From Paenibacillus sp. LS1 (GTDB lineage: Bacteria > Bacillota > Bacilli > Paenibacillales > Paenibacillaceae), in contig NZ_JAPDOE010000002.1 of the NCBI RefSeq assembly GCF_026013365.1, forward strand, positions 186,001 to 250,000: a stretch of DNA of 64,000 bases, in the 5' to 3' direction. A program made the translations under genes and the position numbers. Below the pieces are notes generated by a model. It searched no databases. It was not told the origin of the DNA and saw only the letters and a list, made by a program, of their open reading frames with translations. Each line of letters opens with the position of its first letter. The first letter of the stretch is position 1. Shown piece after piece: positions 1 to 8,011 of this stretch.

Positions 1-1503
1 GGCAGAATTTCCAGTGTCAAATGTAATCAACAAATGATCCGCATTAAGCTGACTTAACTGCTTCAACCCAATGAAAATCCTCCGCTCGTGTCTTGTCCAT
101 TGCTGCACACGGGAGTGCGGAGTCAGTCCAAGATCCTGATAAATTACAGGGCCCACGTAACCCTGCTGATCCCCATAGAGAGTAATATCTGAGGAAGATA
201 TACGCAAGAAAGCTACCGTCTGACCACGCATATAACGTGCTAAACGACCCTTAGCCTCTAATGCCTTGTCCTCATACGCACCAATTACATCTTGAACCCG
301 ATTTACCTTCCCCAATACATCGGCTGTCGATTTCAAAATGGAGCGCCAATCTTCTCCCAGATGATCGACGTAAAATGTGGGTGCCACATGCTCAAAGCGG
401 TCCAAATTCCATCGATCATATCCCTTATCCAGCATGATAAAATCAGGTACATGGCCCAGATTAAATTGCGCATCCTGCTGGCTCACATCAAATTCAGGTA
501 CATCATCCAACCCCAAATATTGCTGTCTGCCCCAGGAATGATGTGAACATTGCAATACGGGTTTTACACCTAGAGCCAACACAAAGTCTTCCAGATATGG
601 AGCAAAGACACGAACCTCTTGACGGTGATGACGGCGGTACAATCCAGGTGAAATACCAGCATATTGCTTGAAACGGCGACCAAAATAATACTCGCTGCTA
701 AATCCCACATTCTGTGCAATTTCATGGATACGGTCATCCGTCAGCTGCAATAGTTGTTTCGAGCGCTCCAACCGAACCGTATTCACATAATCAAGCGGAA
801 GCTTGCCTGTAATTTTTTTGAATTGCCGAGTATAGCTTGCTCTGGTAAGACCAATATCTGCAGCGAGCTCATCCACGGTTATGGTCTGATCATAGTGGTC
901 GCCAATATAGCGAATTGAATTTTGAAGACGTGCACGCTCATCGGGTGCTTCTGTTTCAGGATTACTCTGGCGAAGCAAAGCACGGAACCACTCCTGGAAA
1001 CGAAGCTGTACCTCCCATTGCTCTAGCCAATCGCAGGTGAACTGTTGACGCAGTATTTGTTCCAAGGCTTCGAGACAGGAACTCCACGGACTGTAACTGA
1101 GCTGCATAAGAGGTAGTATTGTCGGAGAATCTGTACTTTCGGGAAGTTCTTGCTGCTCTTCCGTGTTTCTTCTAGACAAAGCGTTCGAATTCTCTTCTTT
1201 CAATTCAGCCACCATTAGATCAAGCTTATAGTATTGCAAATCACTTTCTATTGAAGTAGAACCTTCTATTTTAATGGATGTTTCAGCGGGAACAAACATA
1301 ATCATTCCTTTTTCCAAATGAACTTCCCGATCTGAGCAAAGCATTGAACCCTTCCCAGACGTTACAACGAATAGAGAGTGGGAAGACGATATTCTGTATA
1401 GCAAACGTTTATCAATATGTGATGTGTTGTGATCTACGTATTCCATATGTTGAAGCGTGCATAGCCAGGGCATGGGAATCCATTGTATTATCGTGGGGCA
1501 CAT
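1..1503 (-). CDS. AraC-type regulator fused to siderophore-binding domain (partial, 3' end outside window)
   Basis: The frame is open from 1503 to the left edge (501 codons), so the C-terminus is missing. Residues 1-85 look like a cupin-type N-terminal domain. An AraC double helix-turn-helix lies near residues 200-290 and ends in the usual GISPGLYRR block. From about residue 295 a periplasmic-binding-protein fold follows (LGVKPVLQ, FIMLDKGYD, VAPTFYV) with no signal peptide, so the whole protein should be cytoplasmic. This is the architecture of Bacillus subtilis Btr, which senses bacillibactin and activates uptake genes. ATG 1503 has AAGGAAG upstream; an in-frame ATG at 1509 lies too close to that site. 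A Fur-box-like sequence lies just upstream. The binding domain resembles the neighbouring lipoprotein at 1662-2660, so both probably recognise the same ferric siderophore. Confidence 0.85.
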   Translation of the reverse strand, partial: MCPTIIQWIPMPWLCTLQHMEYVDHNTSHIDKRLLYRISSSHSLFVVTSGKGSMLCSDREVHLEKGMIMFVPAETSIKIEGSTSIESDLQYYKLDLMVAELKEENSNALSRRNTEEQQELPESTDSPTILPLMQLSYSPWSSCLEALEQILRQQFTCDWLEQWEVQLRFQEWFRALLRQSNPETEAPDERARLQNSIRYIGDHYDQTITVDELAADIGLTRASYTRQFKKITGKLPLDYVNTVRLERSKQLLQLTDDRIHEIAQNVGFSSEYYFGRRFKQYAGISPGLYRRHHRQEVRVFAPYLEDFVLALGVKPVLQCSHHSWGRQQYLGLDDVPEFDVSQQDAQFNLGHVPDFIMLDKGYDRWNLDRFEHVAPTFYVDHLGEDWRSILKSTADVLGKVNRVQDVIGAYEDKALEAKGRLARYMRGQTVAFLRISSSDITLYGDQQGYVGPVIYQDLGLTPHSRVQQWTRHERRIFIGLKQLSQLNADHLLITFDTGNSA

Positions 1504-1519
1504 GTTCATCTTCCTTAAC

Positions 1520-1534
1520 TGAGAATTATTATCA
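1520..1534. promoter_or_regulatory. Fur box candidate
   Basis: TGAGAATTATTATCA matches the 7-1-7 Fur consensus TGATAATnATTATCA with one mismatch. It lies 17 bases upstream of the AraC-fusion start at 1503, so iron repression of the regulator is likely. Confidence 0.65.
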
Positions 1535-1552
1535 TTTAAAACAGTGTATACG

Positions 1553-1590
1553 AAAAAAGAAAGCTCTTCAACCCTGGCTGAAGAACTTTC
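1553..1590 (-). terminator. Rho-independent terminator of the lipoprotein gene
   Basis: Read on the minus strand, a stem pairing GAAAG-TCTTCA with TGAAGA-CTTTC (one internal mismatch) is followed by a run of six T. It lies between the end of the gene at 1662 and the start of the AraC fusion. Confidence 0.7.
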
Positions 1591-1606
1591 TTATGGGATT
1601 ATGCTC

Positions 1607-1660
1607 GAATCAATTTCATAACTCACTAAAAATGGATTAAGGTCTTATGAAATTGATTCA
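1607..1660. repeat. Dispersed palindromic repeat, family 1, copy 1
   Basis: Perfect 15-base inverted repeats GAATCAATTTCATAA (1607-1621) and TTATGAAATTGATTC (1645-1659) flank a 23-base centre. Two further copies lie at 34672-34716 and 60462-60545. The element ends two bases from the stop codon of the gene at 1662. Confidence 0.8.
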
Positions 1661-1661
1661 C

Positions 1662-2660
1662 TTATGGAGTCATTTTTGCCAACAGATCATCAATTTTCAT
1701 GGAATTTGCTGTAATCGCACCTGATTGCCAATGTGCTCTTTCCATGATATACACCTGATTGTTCTTAACCGCCGGAAGAGACTGCCACAACTTGCTGTCA
1801 AGTACCTTCAAAGCTTCCTTGTTCTCGGGGGAAGACCATTCACCATTGGAAGGGAAAATAATAAGATGATCCGCATCAAGTTGCGGGATGGCCTCCTCAG
1901 ACAAGATTTCCTGATATTCTTCCATCTTGCTAACCAGAGGATGAGGTGTTAGACCAAGCTCCGAATAAATAAATCCGGTAAATCGATTCTTCACACCGAA
2001 CAACGCCAGTGTATCATCGTTAACATTCAACCGGACAACTGCGACGGTCTCGTCTCCAACCGCTTCCTGCAACTTCGCCTTAGCATCTGCAACCTTAGCT
2101 CCGAATGCCGTAGCAACTTCTTCACCCTTTTCCGGTTTACCCACAACATCGGCAATGGTTTTCAAAATTTGATTCGAATCCTGCAATACGCTCTCAGGCA
2201 AGCGATACGTTGGTGCCACCTTGGAATACATCTCATATTTCTCCATATCCACTCCACCATCTACAATGATGAGATCCGGATCATATGCCAACAAAGCTTC
2301 AATGCTCCCTGTGGTGTCAAATTGCGGAACATCCAGTTCTAAATAATCCTGTACACCCCACAAAGGATGATACCACTGCACGACAGGTGTAATATCGAGC
2401 GCCTTCAGATAATCCTCCACATATATTCCAGCAATCCGCTGTGGTTGAACCGGAATCGTCACATCTCCAAATTCATCCTGTACAACCCGTGTAGCAGGCT
2501 CTGTCTCGGTTTCAGTAGTATTTTCTCCAGAAGCTGCACTTTCAGTTGCAGGAGTCTGTTCCGCATTCGTAGCGGTATTTGTACTACATCCTGAAATAAC
2601 TAGACCCATGAGCAATAATGTGATCGCCCACCCTTTGAAACCTTTAATAAAACCTACCAT
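1662..2660 (-). CDS. Iron-siderophore ABC transporter substrate-binding lipoprotein
   Basis: A 332-residue FecB/FhuD-family (class III) binding protein that would capture ferric siderophore outside the membrane. From ATG 2660 the protein starts with a basic stretch, a hydrophobic segment and the lipobox LVISGC, followed by a Ser/Thr/Glu-rich linker. The binding fold follows with VQPQRIAGIYVEDYLKALDI and DPDLIIVDGG. ATG 2714 is in frame but lies inside the Fur box; 2660 has GAAGGG five bases upstream and gives a proper signal peptide, so it is chosen. No permease or ATPase is visible here. The mature domain resembles the C-terminal domain of the regulator at 1-1503. Confidence 0.92.
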   Translation of the reverse strand: MVGFIKGFKGWAITLLLMGLVISGCSTNTATNAEQTPATESAASGENTTETETEPATRVVQDEFGDVTIPVQPQRIAGIYVEDYLKALDITPVVQWYHPLWGVQDYLELDVPQFDTTGSIEALLAYDPDLIIVDGGVDMEKYEMYSKVAPTYRLPESVLQDSNQILKTIADVVGKPEKGEEVATAFGAKVADAKAKLQEAVGDETVAVVRLNVNDDTLALFGVKNRFTGFIYSELGLTPHPLVSKMEEYQEILSEEAIPQLDADHLIIFPSNGEWSSPENKEALKVLDSKLWQSLPAVKNNQVYIMERAHWQSGAITANSMKIDDLLAKMTP

Positions 2661-2713
2661 GTTACCCTTCACCCCTATGTGATCTGTTGATGTAACCGTG
2701 AGAATGTTATACA

Positions 2714-2732
2714 TATAATGATTATCATTCTC
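2714..2732. promoter_or_regulatory. Fur box
   Basis: TATAATGATTATCATTCTC matches the 19-base Fur consensus GATAATGATTATCATTATC at 17 of 19 positions and precedes the siderophore-binding lipoprotein start at 2660. Iron-dependent repression is expected. Confidence 0.8.
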
Positions 2733-2838
2733 ATCTATTGCCTAGGTGAATTGTAACTCATGCTTCAGCCGACTCACAATGTACATTTGATGCTATTTTT
2801 TTATACAAACGAAAACAACCATATTGATCGCTCCCCGC

Positions 2839-3213
2839 TTATCGCAGGGGCAACCGACCTTGACGATAACTCTCCAATAGCTGATTCACAAAGGAATCTT
2901 GCATCATATTCTGTAACAGCGCAGCGCCAATTAAACCTATATCATCACTCACATATCCCGCTAACTCAGGTTCACCAGTGAGAGCTAATGTTTGTTTGAA
3001 CGCCTGTTCCCTGCATGCGCGCAACACCTCTTCTTCAGCCACCACGGTATCTTGAGCCCATCGTTCAAAGGCTTGCATCCATTTGTCAGCAAATGCGGAG
3101 GCATCCCTCTCATCCAGGTAAACTTCCACATCCAATCCTTCGAATGTCTGCTGGGTCAAAATCTGTCCTTCGTTGAGATCCAACAGTAGCTTCTCCACAT
3201 CCGTTTTGCTCAT
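2839..3213 (-). CDS. Hypothetical protein, 124 aa
   Basis: I do not recognise the family. The product is acidic, appears largely helical, and has no signal peptide or membrane segment. It starts MSKTDVEKLLLDLNEG behind a clear GGAGGGGAG site. It follows the histidine phosphatase gene on the same strand, separated by 81 bases that include a four-unit tandem repeat, so it may be the last gene of the 3295-8910 operon. Codon use and the ribosome binding site support a real gene. Confidence 0.7.
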   Translation of the reverse strand: MSKTDVEKLLLDLNEGQILTQQTFEGLDVEVYLDERDASAFADKWMQAFERWAQDTVVAEEEVLRACREQAFKQTLALTGEPELAGYVSDDIGLIGAALLQNMMQDSFVNQLLESYRQGRLPLR

Positions 3214-3244
3214 TGATCTCCCCTCCAGTTCCTCATCATGTCAA

Positions 3245-3296
3245 ATACAATTCTCAGATACAATTCTCAGATACAATTCTCAGATACAACTCTATT
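3245..3296. repeat. Tandem repeat, 4 units of 13 bases
   Basis: Three perfect copies of ATACAATTCTCAG (3245-3283) are followed by a degenerate fourth that runs into the TAA of the histidine phosphatase gene. The array lies in the spacer before the 124-aa gene. Confidence 0.9.
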
Positions 3297-3873
3297 ACTT
3301 CCACAATCGAGTGACCTGAACCAACTTGTGCGTTCCATCAAATTCTAACTTATAAATGTCCGGCATCGTACTACTCTCCCAGAAATCATAACCGTAGGAA
3401 GTATCATAATGTTGTAAAATAAGCGTCATTACATCTCCATGGGTTCCGATGACTACTCTGTGACCCGCATGTTTATCCAAAATTTTCTCGATCACCGCTA
3501 TTGCCCTTGAGCAAGCCTGTTCACCAGACTCCCCACCTGAATACGCATACGTAGGATCACGGTACAACCGTTGCTTGGCTTCACGAAAATGATCATGCCT
3601 CACATCCGAACTCGACAACTGGCGTTCACGCAGATCTTCCTCTGTCACCACAATTCCACCTGACCGATCTGCCAGAATCTGAATTGTATCCACCGCTCGC
3701 CTGTAAGGGCTGGAATAGAACAGTTGAATCTGCTCCCCTTGGAGCAGACTGGCAACCGTTCCCGCATCTTGATGACCTTGCTCTGTTAGTCCACGCTCGC
3801 GTTCCTGTTCTTCAACATACCGTGACTCCGCATGTCTAACAAAATACAAAACCGTGCTGGCCTCGCTCATCAT
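3295..3873 (-). CDS. Histidine phosphatase family protein
   Basis: A 192-residue phosphoglycerate-mutase-like phosphatase. The catalytic RHAES motif is at about residues 13-17, LTEQGHQDA follows near residue 29, and the second catalytic histidine is in GTHGDVMT near residue 144. The family transfers phosphate through a histidine intermediate and substrates vary widely, so no substrate can be named. The ATG overlaps the stop of the methyltransferase gene by four bases (ATGA), indicating translational coupling. An alternative start is the second Met, three bases downstream. Confidence 0.88.
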   Translation of the reverse strand: MMSEASTVLYFVRHAESRYVEEQERERGLTEQGHQDAGTVASLLQGEQIQLFYSSPYRRAVDTIQILADRSGGIVVTEEDLRERQLSSSDVRHDHFREAKQRLYRDPTYAYSGGESGEQACSRAIAVIEKILDKHAGHRVVIGTHGDVMTLILQHYDTSYGYDFWESSTMPDIYKLEFDGTHKLVQVTRLWK

Positions 3874-6092
3874 CCGTCCGCCAACCCTTTCTTCTTCTCA
3901 ATGACAATCAGGCAGGTACTGTCTGGCAAAGGCGCAGGTTCGCCATCCTCGTTCATGAAGATCATTCGTTCTCCAAGTGCTTCTGTGTACCCTTCCTGAA
4001 GAAAATGTTCGAAGGTGATAATCTCGGCTTGTTCACCCAGCACTTCTCGAATACAGTTCTCATAGTCTGTTGGCGTAAATATACCGAACTGCTCCTGAAT
4101 TTCATGGACGTATGCCTCTTCACCCCACGTATACGTGTATAGAAATTCCATCGCATCGTTAATCGGCAGTACAACCTCGTTGTCTGAGACCCGCTCATAT
4201 TCAATTGCACGTCCCTGAAAATCCTCTGCATACCGCTCCAGCCAGCGCATCCCATCCGGTTCCAGAAAACGAATCCGGCGCTTCTGTGCTTCCGGTTCAC
4301 TCATGATACCATCACGAATCAGAATTCTTCCTCCAGGTGACAGCACACGAAATGAACTTCTAAGCGCGGCTACAACCGTATCCGAATTAAATCTTCGACC
4401 GTCCAGTTCAATATATGAATATAATTCATGCAGAATGGATGAAAAAATAACCGTATCCACAGTGCCCGGCTCCACATATTGCTCCAGTTGCAGGGCATCG
4501 CCCTTCATCACTTGCCAGCGATGTCCCTCGCGCTGTTTTTTGCGTTCCAACGCTTCAATGACATTGGCTGAGATATCGATACCAATCGGCTCCACTTCCG
4601 GTTTTTCCTGCTCAATCAGATCCAGCAGAATCCCTCCACCTGGACCAATATCAAGTACCCGTTTACCAACGATATAGTCCAGCAGCACTTTTTTGTAATC
4701 GCCAGAACTGTTCATATCGGACAAATACGTCTCTTCGTTATGGAAACGATCATAGGCATCACGACGCAACCCAAACAGATCGAATAATAGCAGCACAGCC
4801 TTCTCATATAACGGCGACTTTTCCGCTTCAATACAGAATGCGATCAATTTCTCCGCCGCTGGGGAAAATTCGAAGGTCACGAATAATGTATCCGGCAGAT
4901 CCGTATGACGTTCAATGCGATGGGTTAGATGGGGATAGACGATCTGCTCCCCGGAAGCAATCTGTTCCCATGAATACTGTTCCAAATACTTTTCAATCAT
5001 TCGTTTCTTGTAAATATTCAGCTTCTTGACGCCTTTGTAGTCGTAATACATCGTATTCATCAATGGTTCGAAGCTGATATGACGGACTACATCAGATCGA
5101 CTTTCCATAGAAGTGGGATTCATACTCTCGCTGCGAAGCGTCAACAGGAACACTTTTACCATCTCCTGCAACGAAAAATCCTGCATGGCCGACTCCACAT
5201 ACCATAATGTGCGATGAGCCAGCGGAGCCAGAATGGGTTCCACATCCATTTCCGTTTGGAGTTTGGCATAAGCCTCGTCCATAGCTTCTCCTTGTCGAAT
5301 AGATGAGCTTCTTAAGCGGGATAACCGTTCCTTGACGCTCCAGTCCTCATGATCCGGTCCAGCTATAATCCAGCCTACAATTCGCTCTACCTCAGCCTGA
5401 ACCTGATTCCATAGCGCTGGGTCAACGCCTGCAATAATGCACTCATTTAATGCCATCAGTAGGTTGTGCAATTCATCTGTAGACAGCCATCCTTTAACGA
5501 TCAAGGCGTGAAGCGGCGCATTCTCGGCAAATGGAATCTCGCCGCGTATGTATTGGCCGATAAGTCCATGCGTAGCAATTAGAGTACGAATAATCTCATG
5601 CCTTGGCGTGTGTGAAGAAGGTGTAGTATGCTCGCTTAAATCCTCATTCTTACTTAGGGCATCGCCCGGAGAAGCAGGTTGATATATACTCGTCTCCTTG
5701 GTCTTACTGATGTCATTATCCAGGTGGCCTGCCCCTGCGTACAGATCATATAACTGAGCGGACCCCACATTGTGTACAAACAGGTTAACGCCTTGCTTTT
5801 GCCATACCCGCCGCTGCTCTAATGATCCGGCCTTCGCCGTCTCTGACCAGATTAATACGTCCTCCAGAATTTCTCGCACCCAAAAAGAAACCGGAAGTTT
5901 CTCCAATACGTGAAGTGTACGCTCAGTGTAGTCCAGCACCGGATTTGTTCCCTCAAGTTCGGCAATGGAATGAATGCGTTCGAGGTTAATACGGGGCTTC
6001 TCCGCTGCTGCCAGCAGTTGCAGCCATAGCTGCTGGGCTTCCGGCATGTTACCTGACTTGTATGATTGTATGGCCTTTAATGAATGCAACAT
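3870..6092 (-). CDS. Large class I SAM-dependent methyltransferase with unidentified N-terminal region
   Basis: A 740-residue protein. A Rossmann methyltransferase core begins near residue 480 with VLDIGPGGGILLDLIEQ (SAM motif I). IGIDIS follows as motif II, and a later VLSPGGRILIRDGIM block is typical of small-molecule methyltransferases. The preceding 470 residues are mostly helical and include HGLIGQYIRGEIPF, which I cannot place in a family. Few methyltransferases carry such a long extension. No signal peptide. It lies between a kinase-like gene (29 bases upstream) and a histidine phosphatase (overlapping ATGA), suggesting one modification pathway. The substrate is unknown. Confidence 0.8.
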   Translation of the reverse strand: MLHSLKAIQSYKSGNMPEAQQLWLQLLAAAEKPRINLERIHSIAELEGTNPVLDYTERTLHVLEKLPVSFWVREILEDVLIWSETAKAGSLEQRRVWQKQGVNLFVHNVGSAQLYDLYAGAGHLDNDISKTKETSIYQPASPGDALSKNEDLSEHTTPSSHTPRHEIIRTLIATHGLIGQYIRGEIPFAENAPLHALIVKGWLSTDELHNLLMALNECIIAGVDPALWNQVQAEVERIVGWIIAGPDHEDWSVKERLSRLRSSSIRQGEAMDEAYAKLQTEMDVEPILAPLAHRTLWYVESAMQDFSLQEMVKVFLLTLRSESMNPTSMESRSDVVRHISFEPLMNTMYYDYKGVKKLNIYKKRMIEKYLEQYSWEQIASGEQIVYPHLTHRIERHTDLPDTLFVTFEFSPAAEKLIAFCIEAEKSPLYEKAVLLLFDLFGLRRDAYDRFHNEETYLSDMNSSGDYKKVLLDYIVGKRVLDIGPGGGILLDLIEQEKPEVEPIGIDISANVIEALERKKQREGHRWQVMKGDALQLEQYVEPGTVDTVIFSSILHELYSYIELDGRRFNSDTVVAALRSSFRVLSPGGRILIRDGIMSEPEAQKRRIRFLEPDGMRWLERYAEDFQGRAIEYERVSDNEVVLPINDAMEFLYTYTWGEEAYVHEIQEQFGIFTPTDYENCIREVLGEQAEIITFEHFLQEGYTEALGERMIFMNEDGEPAPLPDSTCLIVIEKKKGLADG

Positions 6093-6121
6093 GAATACGT
6101 CCCCTCTCTTTCTCTACCCTT

Positions 6122-6952
6122 TTATATAAAATGATCAGATTCGTCTAACAGACGAATTCGTTCTTGAACAAACTTAAGCAGCTGTTCCGCTTCTTGAGCG
6201 GGCAAATCCTCGTCAAGACGTGCTGCAGCAACGGGCAGCATCCAAGATTCAATCGTTTCCCGGGAAATACCGGAAAGCTGTATATAGTGATTAACGTAAT
6301 ATTCGACCAGTGATTCACGAGCCATTTCAAAACCCATTCGTATAGCAGGCTCCGTATCTTCCGGCAGAGTGCCGCTCATTAATATTACCCAGCTTCGAGC
6401 CACATCACCCGCAGGATCACCCGACATGCCAGTCATCCAATCGATGACCCAGTATTGATCGCCAGCTTCACTCAGCATAACGTTATCTGGGTGAAAATCG
6501 CCATGACAGATCTGCTGCCGATCAGGCAATGTTGTTAAGTAAGAAAGGACTCGCACTTGATCGTCCTCCGACAATAATCGAACATTGCGAATCGCTCCAG
6601 ATAGAATCTGCTTCTGGGAGGGAAGTGTTCCTTTATCATCTCGCTCGCAATGAAGTCTGTATTGGCAGTCAGCCATTTTAAACGCCAGCTGCTCTAGTAA
6701 CTCCGGTTGCTGAATGATAAGTGATAACAGGGTAATCCCCTGGATTCGCTCAAAAACGATGCCTGTACGCAGCGTATGTTCTATCAAGGATACTGCTTGT
6801 GGGACGGGGAGTCCTTTTTTGAATGCAAACTCACTTATTCTGAATTCATTCTGGACTGCTTCGAGTGGAAAATCCATTCGATATAACTTCATAATGTGCT
6901 CGTTCGAATACGCATAGATTTCCGCAGTTCTTCCCTGACCAATTCGCTCCAT
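6122..6952 (-). CDS. Aminoglycoside phosphotransferase-like small-molecule kinase
   Basis: A 276-residue kinase-fold protein. The N-terminus MERIGQGRTAEIYAY forms the nucleotide loop, with IMKLYR as the probable Lys strand. CHGDFHPDNVM near residue 150 is the catalytic Brenner motif, followed by VIDWMTG for metal binding. This fits the APH/choline kinase superfamily; I cannot say whether it confers antibiotic resistance. ATG 6952 is preferred over the in-frame start at 6979 because GGGGAGGA lies correctly spaced before it and the upstream GNAT gene ends at 6966. It is probably co-transcribed with the acetyltransferase and methyltransferase genes. Confidence 0.85.
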   Translation of the reverse strand: MERIGQGRTAEIYAYSNEHIMKLYRMDFPLEAVQNEFRISEFAFKKGLPVPQAVSLIEHTLRTGIVFERIQGITLLSLIIQQPELLEQLAFKMADCQYRLHCERDDKGTLPSQKQILSGAIRNVRLLSEDDQVRVLSYLTTLPDRQQICHGDFHPDNVMLSEAGDQYWVIDWMTGMSGDPAGDVARSWVILMSGTLPEDTEPAIRMGFEMARESLVEYYVNHYIQLSGISRETIESWMLPVAAARLDEDLPAQEAEQLLKFVQERIRLLDESDHFI

Positions 6953-6965
6953 ACCTGTCCTCCCC

Positions 6966-7556
6966 TTACTCGAACTCAATGCCTCTAACTTTGGAGAAAA
7001 CCATACAATCCACTAGCGTACCTGTGCTGTCACGCCGCATCTTGCGCAATATACCTTCCAGCGTATAACCCGCTCGTTCGGCTACTTTGGCACTCCGCAC
7101 ATTGCGGGCATCACAGCGGATCTCCAGCCGATTCGCCTCCAGATGCGTAATGGCAAATTGCTCTATCCCTTTCACCGCTTCCGTCATCAAACCCTCACCA
7201 GCTCGCGATGTTCGAATCCAGTAACCGATCTCGAAACAGCGTGCATTCCAGTCGATGCGATGTAACCCGCTGCTGCCTACGAAATCGTCTGTATGTCTAT
7301 CACGCAAATGTAGCATCAGGTCGGTACGCTCCAGATATTGCAGCCTTGCTTTGCGAACAGTCACTTCTGACTCTTCCAATGAAGGGATTTTCTCGACAAA
7401 AGGCAACCACAACCGCAGCTGCTCCGCACTCTCACGGACGGCTCCATTAACGGCTGCGCCATCCCCCCACTGTGGTGCTCGAATTGTGAGGCGTTCCGTA
7501 TGGAAGCTCTCGGGTATCGTTAACATAATTGGATTAAATGAAGACGATTCTGTCAT
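6966..7556 (-). CDS. GNAT family N-acetyltransferase (RimJ/RimL type)
   Basis: A 196-residue acetyl-CoA-dependent acetyltransferase of the ribosomal-protein/small-molecule type. Typical segments are FHTERLTIRAPQWGDGAAV at the N-terminus, IGYWIRTSRAGEGLMTEAV (acetyl-CoA loop region), NRLEIRCDARNVRSAKVAER and AGYTLEGILR. The substrate cannot be predicted. It starts eight bases after the RidA-like gene ends and is followed 13 bases later by the kinase gene, so operon membership is likely. Confidence 0.88.
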   Translation of the reverse strand: MTESSSFNPIMLTIPESFHTERLTIRAPQWGDGAAVNGAVRESAEQLRLWLPFVEKIPSLEESEVTVRKARLQYLERTDLMLHLRDRHTDDFVGSSGLHRIDWNARCFEIGYWIRTSRAGEGLMTEAVKGIEQFAITHLEANRLEIRCDARNVRSAKVAERAGYTLEGILRKMRRDSTGTLVDCMVFSKVRGIEFE

Positions 7557-7564
7557 CGTTACAC

Positions 7565-8011
7565 CTACTCCTCTACCTGAAAGATAGAATCAATGATCAG
7601 CGGCAAATTATCCCTTACGGACACTGCACCGAACACTGAACGAGCGTGTACCCCCTGATCTCCAAATACCTCCATCATCAGATCCGAGAATCCATTCAGC
7701 ACCTTATGATGCTCCTGATACGAAGCGGACGCATTGATGAAGCCCTGCACTTTAACCACTCTCTTCACCCGATCCAGTGAACCCAACACGTCTCGAACTA
7801 CAGCAAGCACCTCCAGTCCAGCATTCCGGGCAAAATCATACCCCTGCTCTGTTGTGAAGTCTGATCCCAATTTGCCGCGTTCGGAGGTATCCGGTCCTTT
7901 CCCGGATACATACATAATTCCATTCACAATAACGGCATTGGCGTATTTCGCTGCAGGGGCACTGGCCTGTGGCAAAATGATCCCCAGTTCATTTAATCTT
8001 GCTTCAATCAT
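7565..8011 (-). CDS. RidA (YjgF/YER057c/UK114) family protein
   Basis: A 148-residue protein of the Rid superfamily. It has the N-terminal VSGKGPD block, the central VLGSLDRVKRVVKVQGFINA segment and the conserved Arg in HARSVFGAVSV before the C-terminal strand. RidA proteins hydrolyse reactive enamine/imine intermediates from PLP enzymes; other subfamilies have unknown reactions. This one resembles the longer XynB-like subfamily more than classic RidA. Its ATG overlaps the AraC gene's stop by four bases, pointing to co-translation with that regulator. Confidence 0.88.
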   Translation of the reverse strand: MIEARLNELGIILPQASAPAAKYANAVIVNGIMYVSGKGPDTSERGKLGSDFTTEQGYDFARNAGLEVLAVVRDVLGSLDRVKRVVKVQGFINASASYQEHHKVLNGFSDLMMEVFGDQGVHARSVFGAVSVRDNLPLIIDSIFQVEE

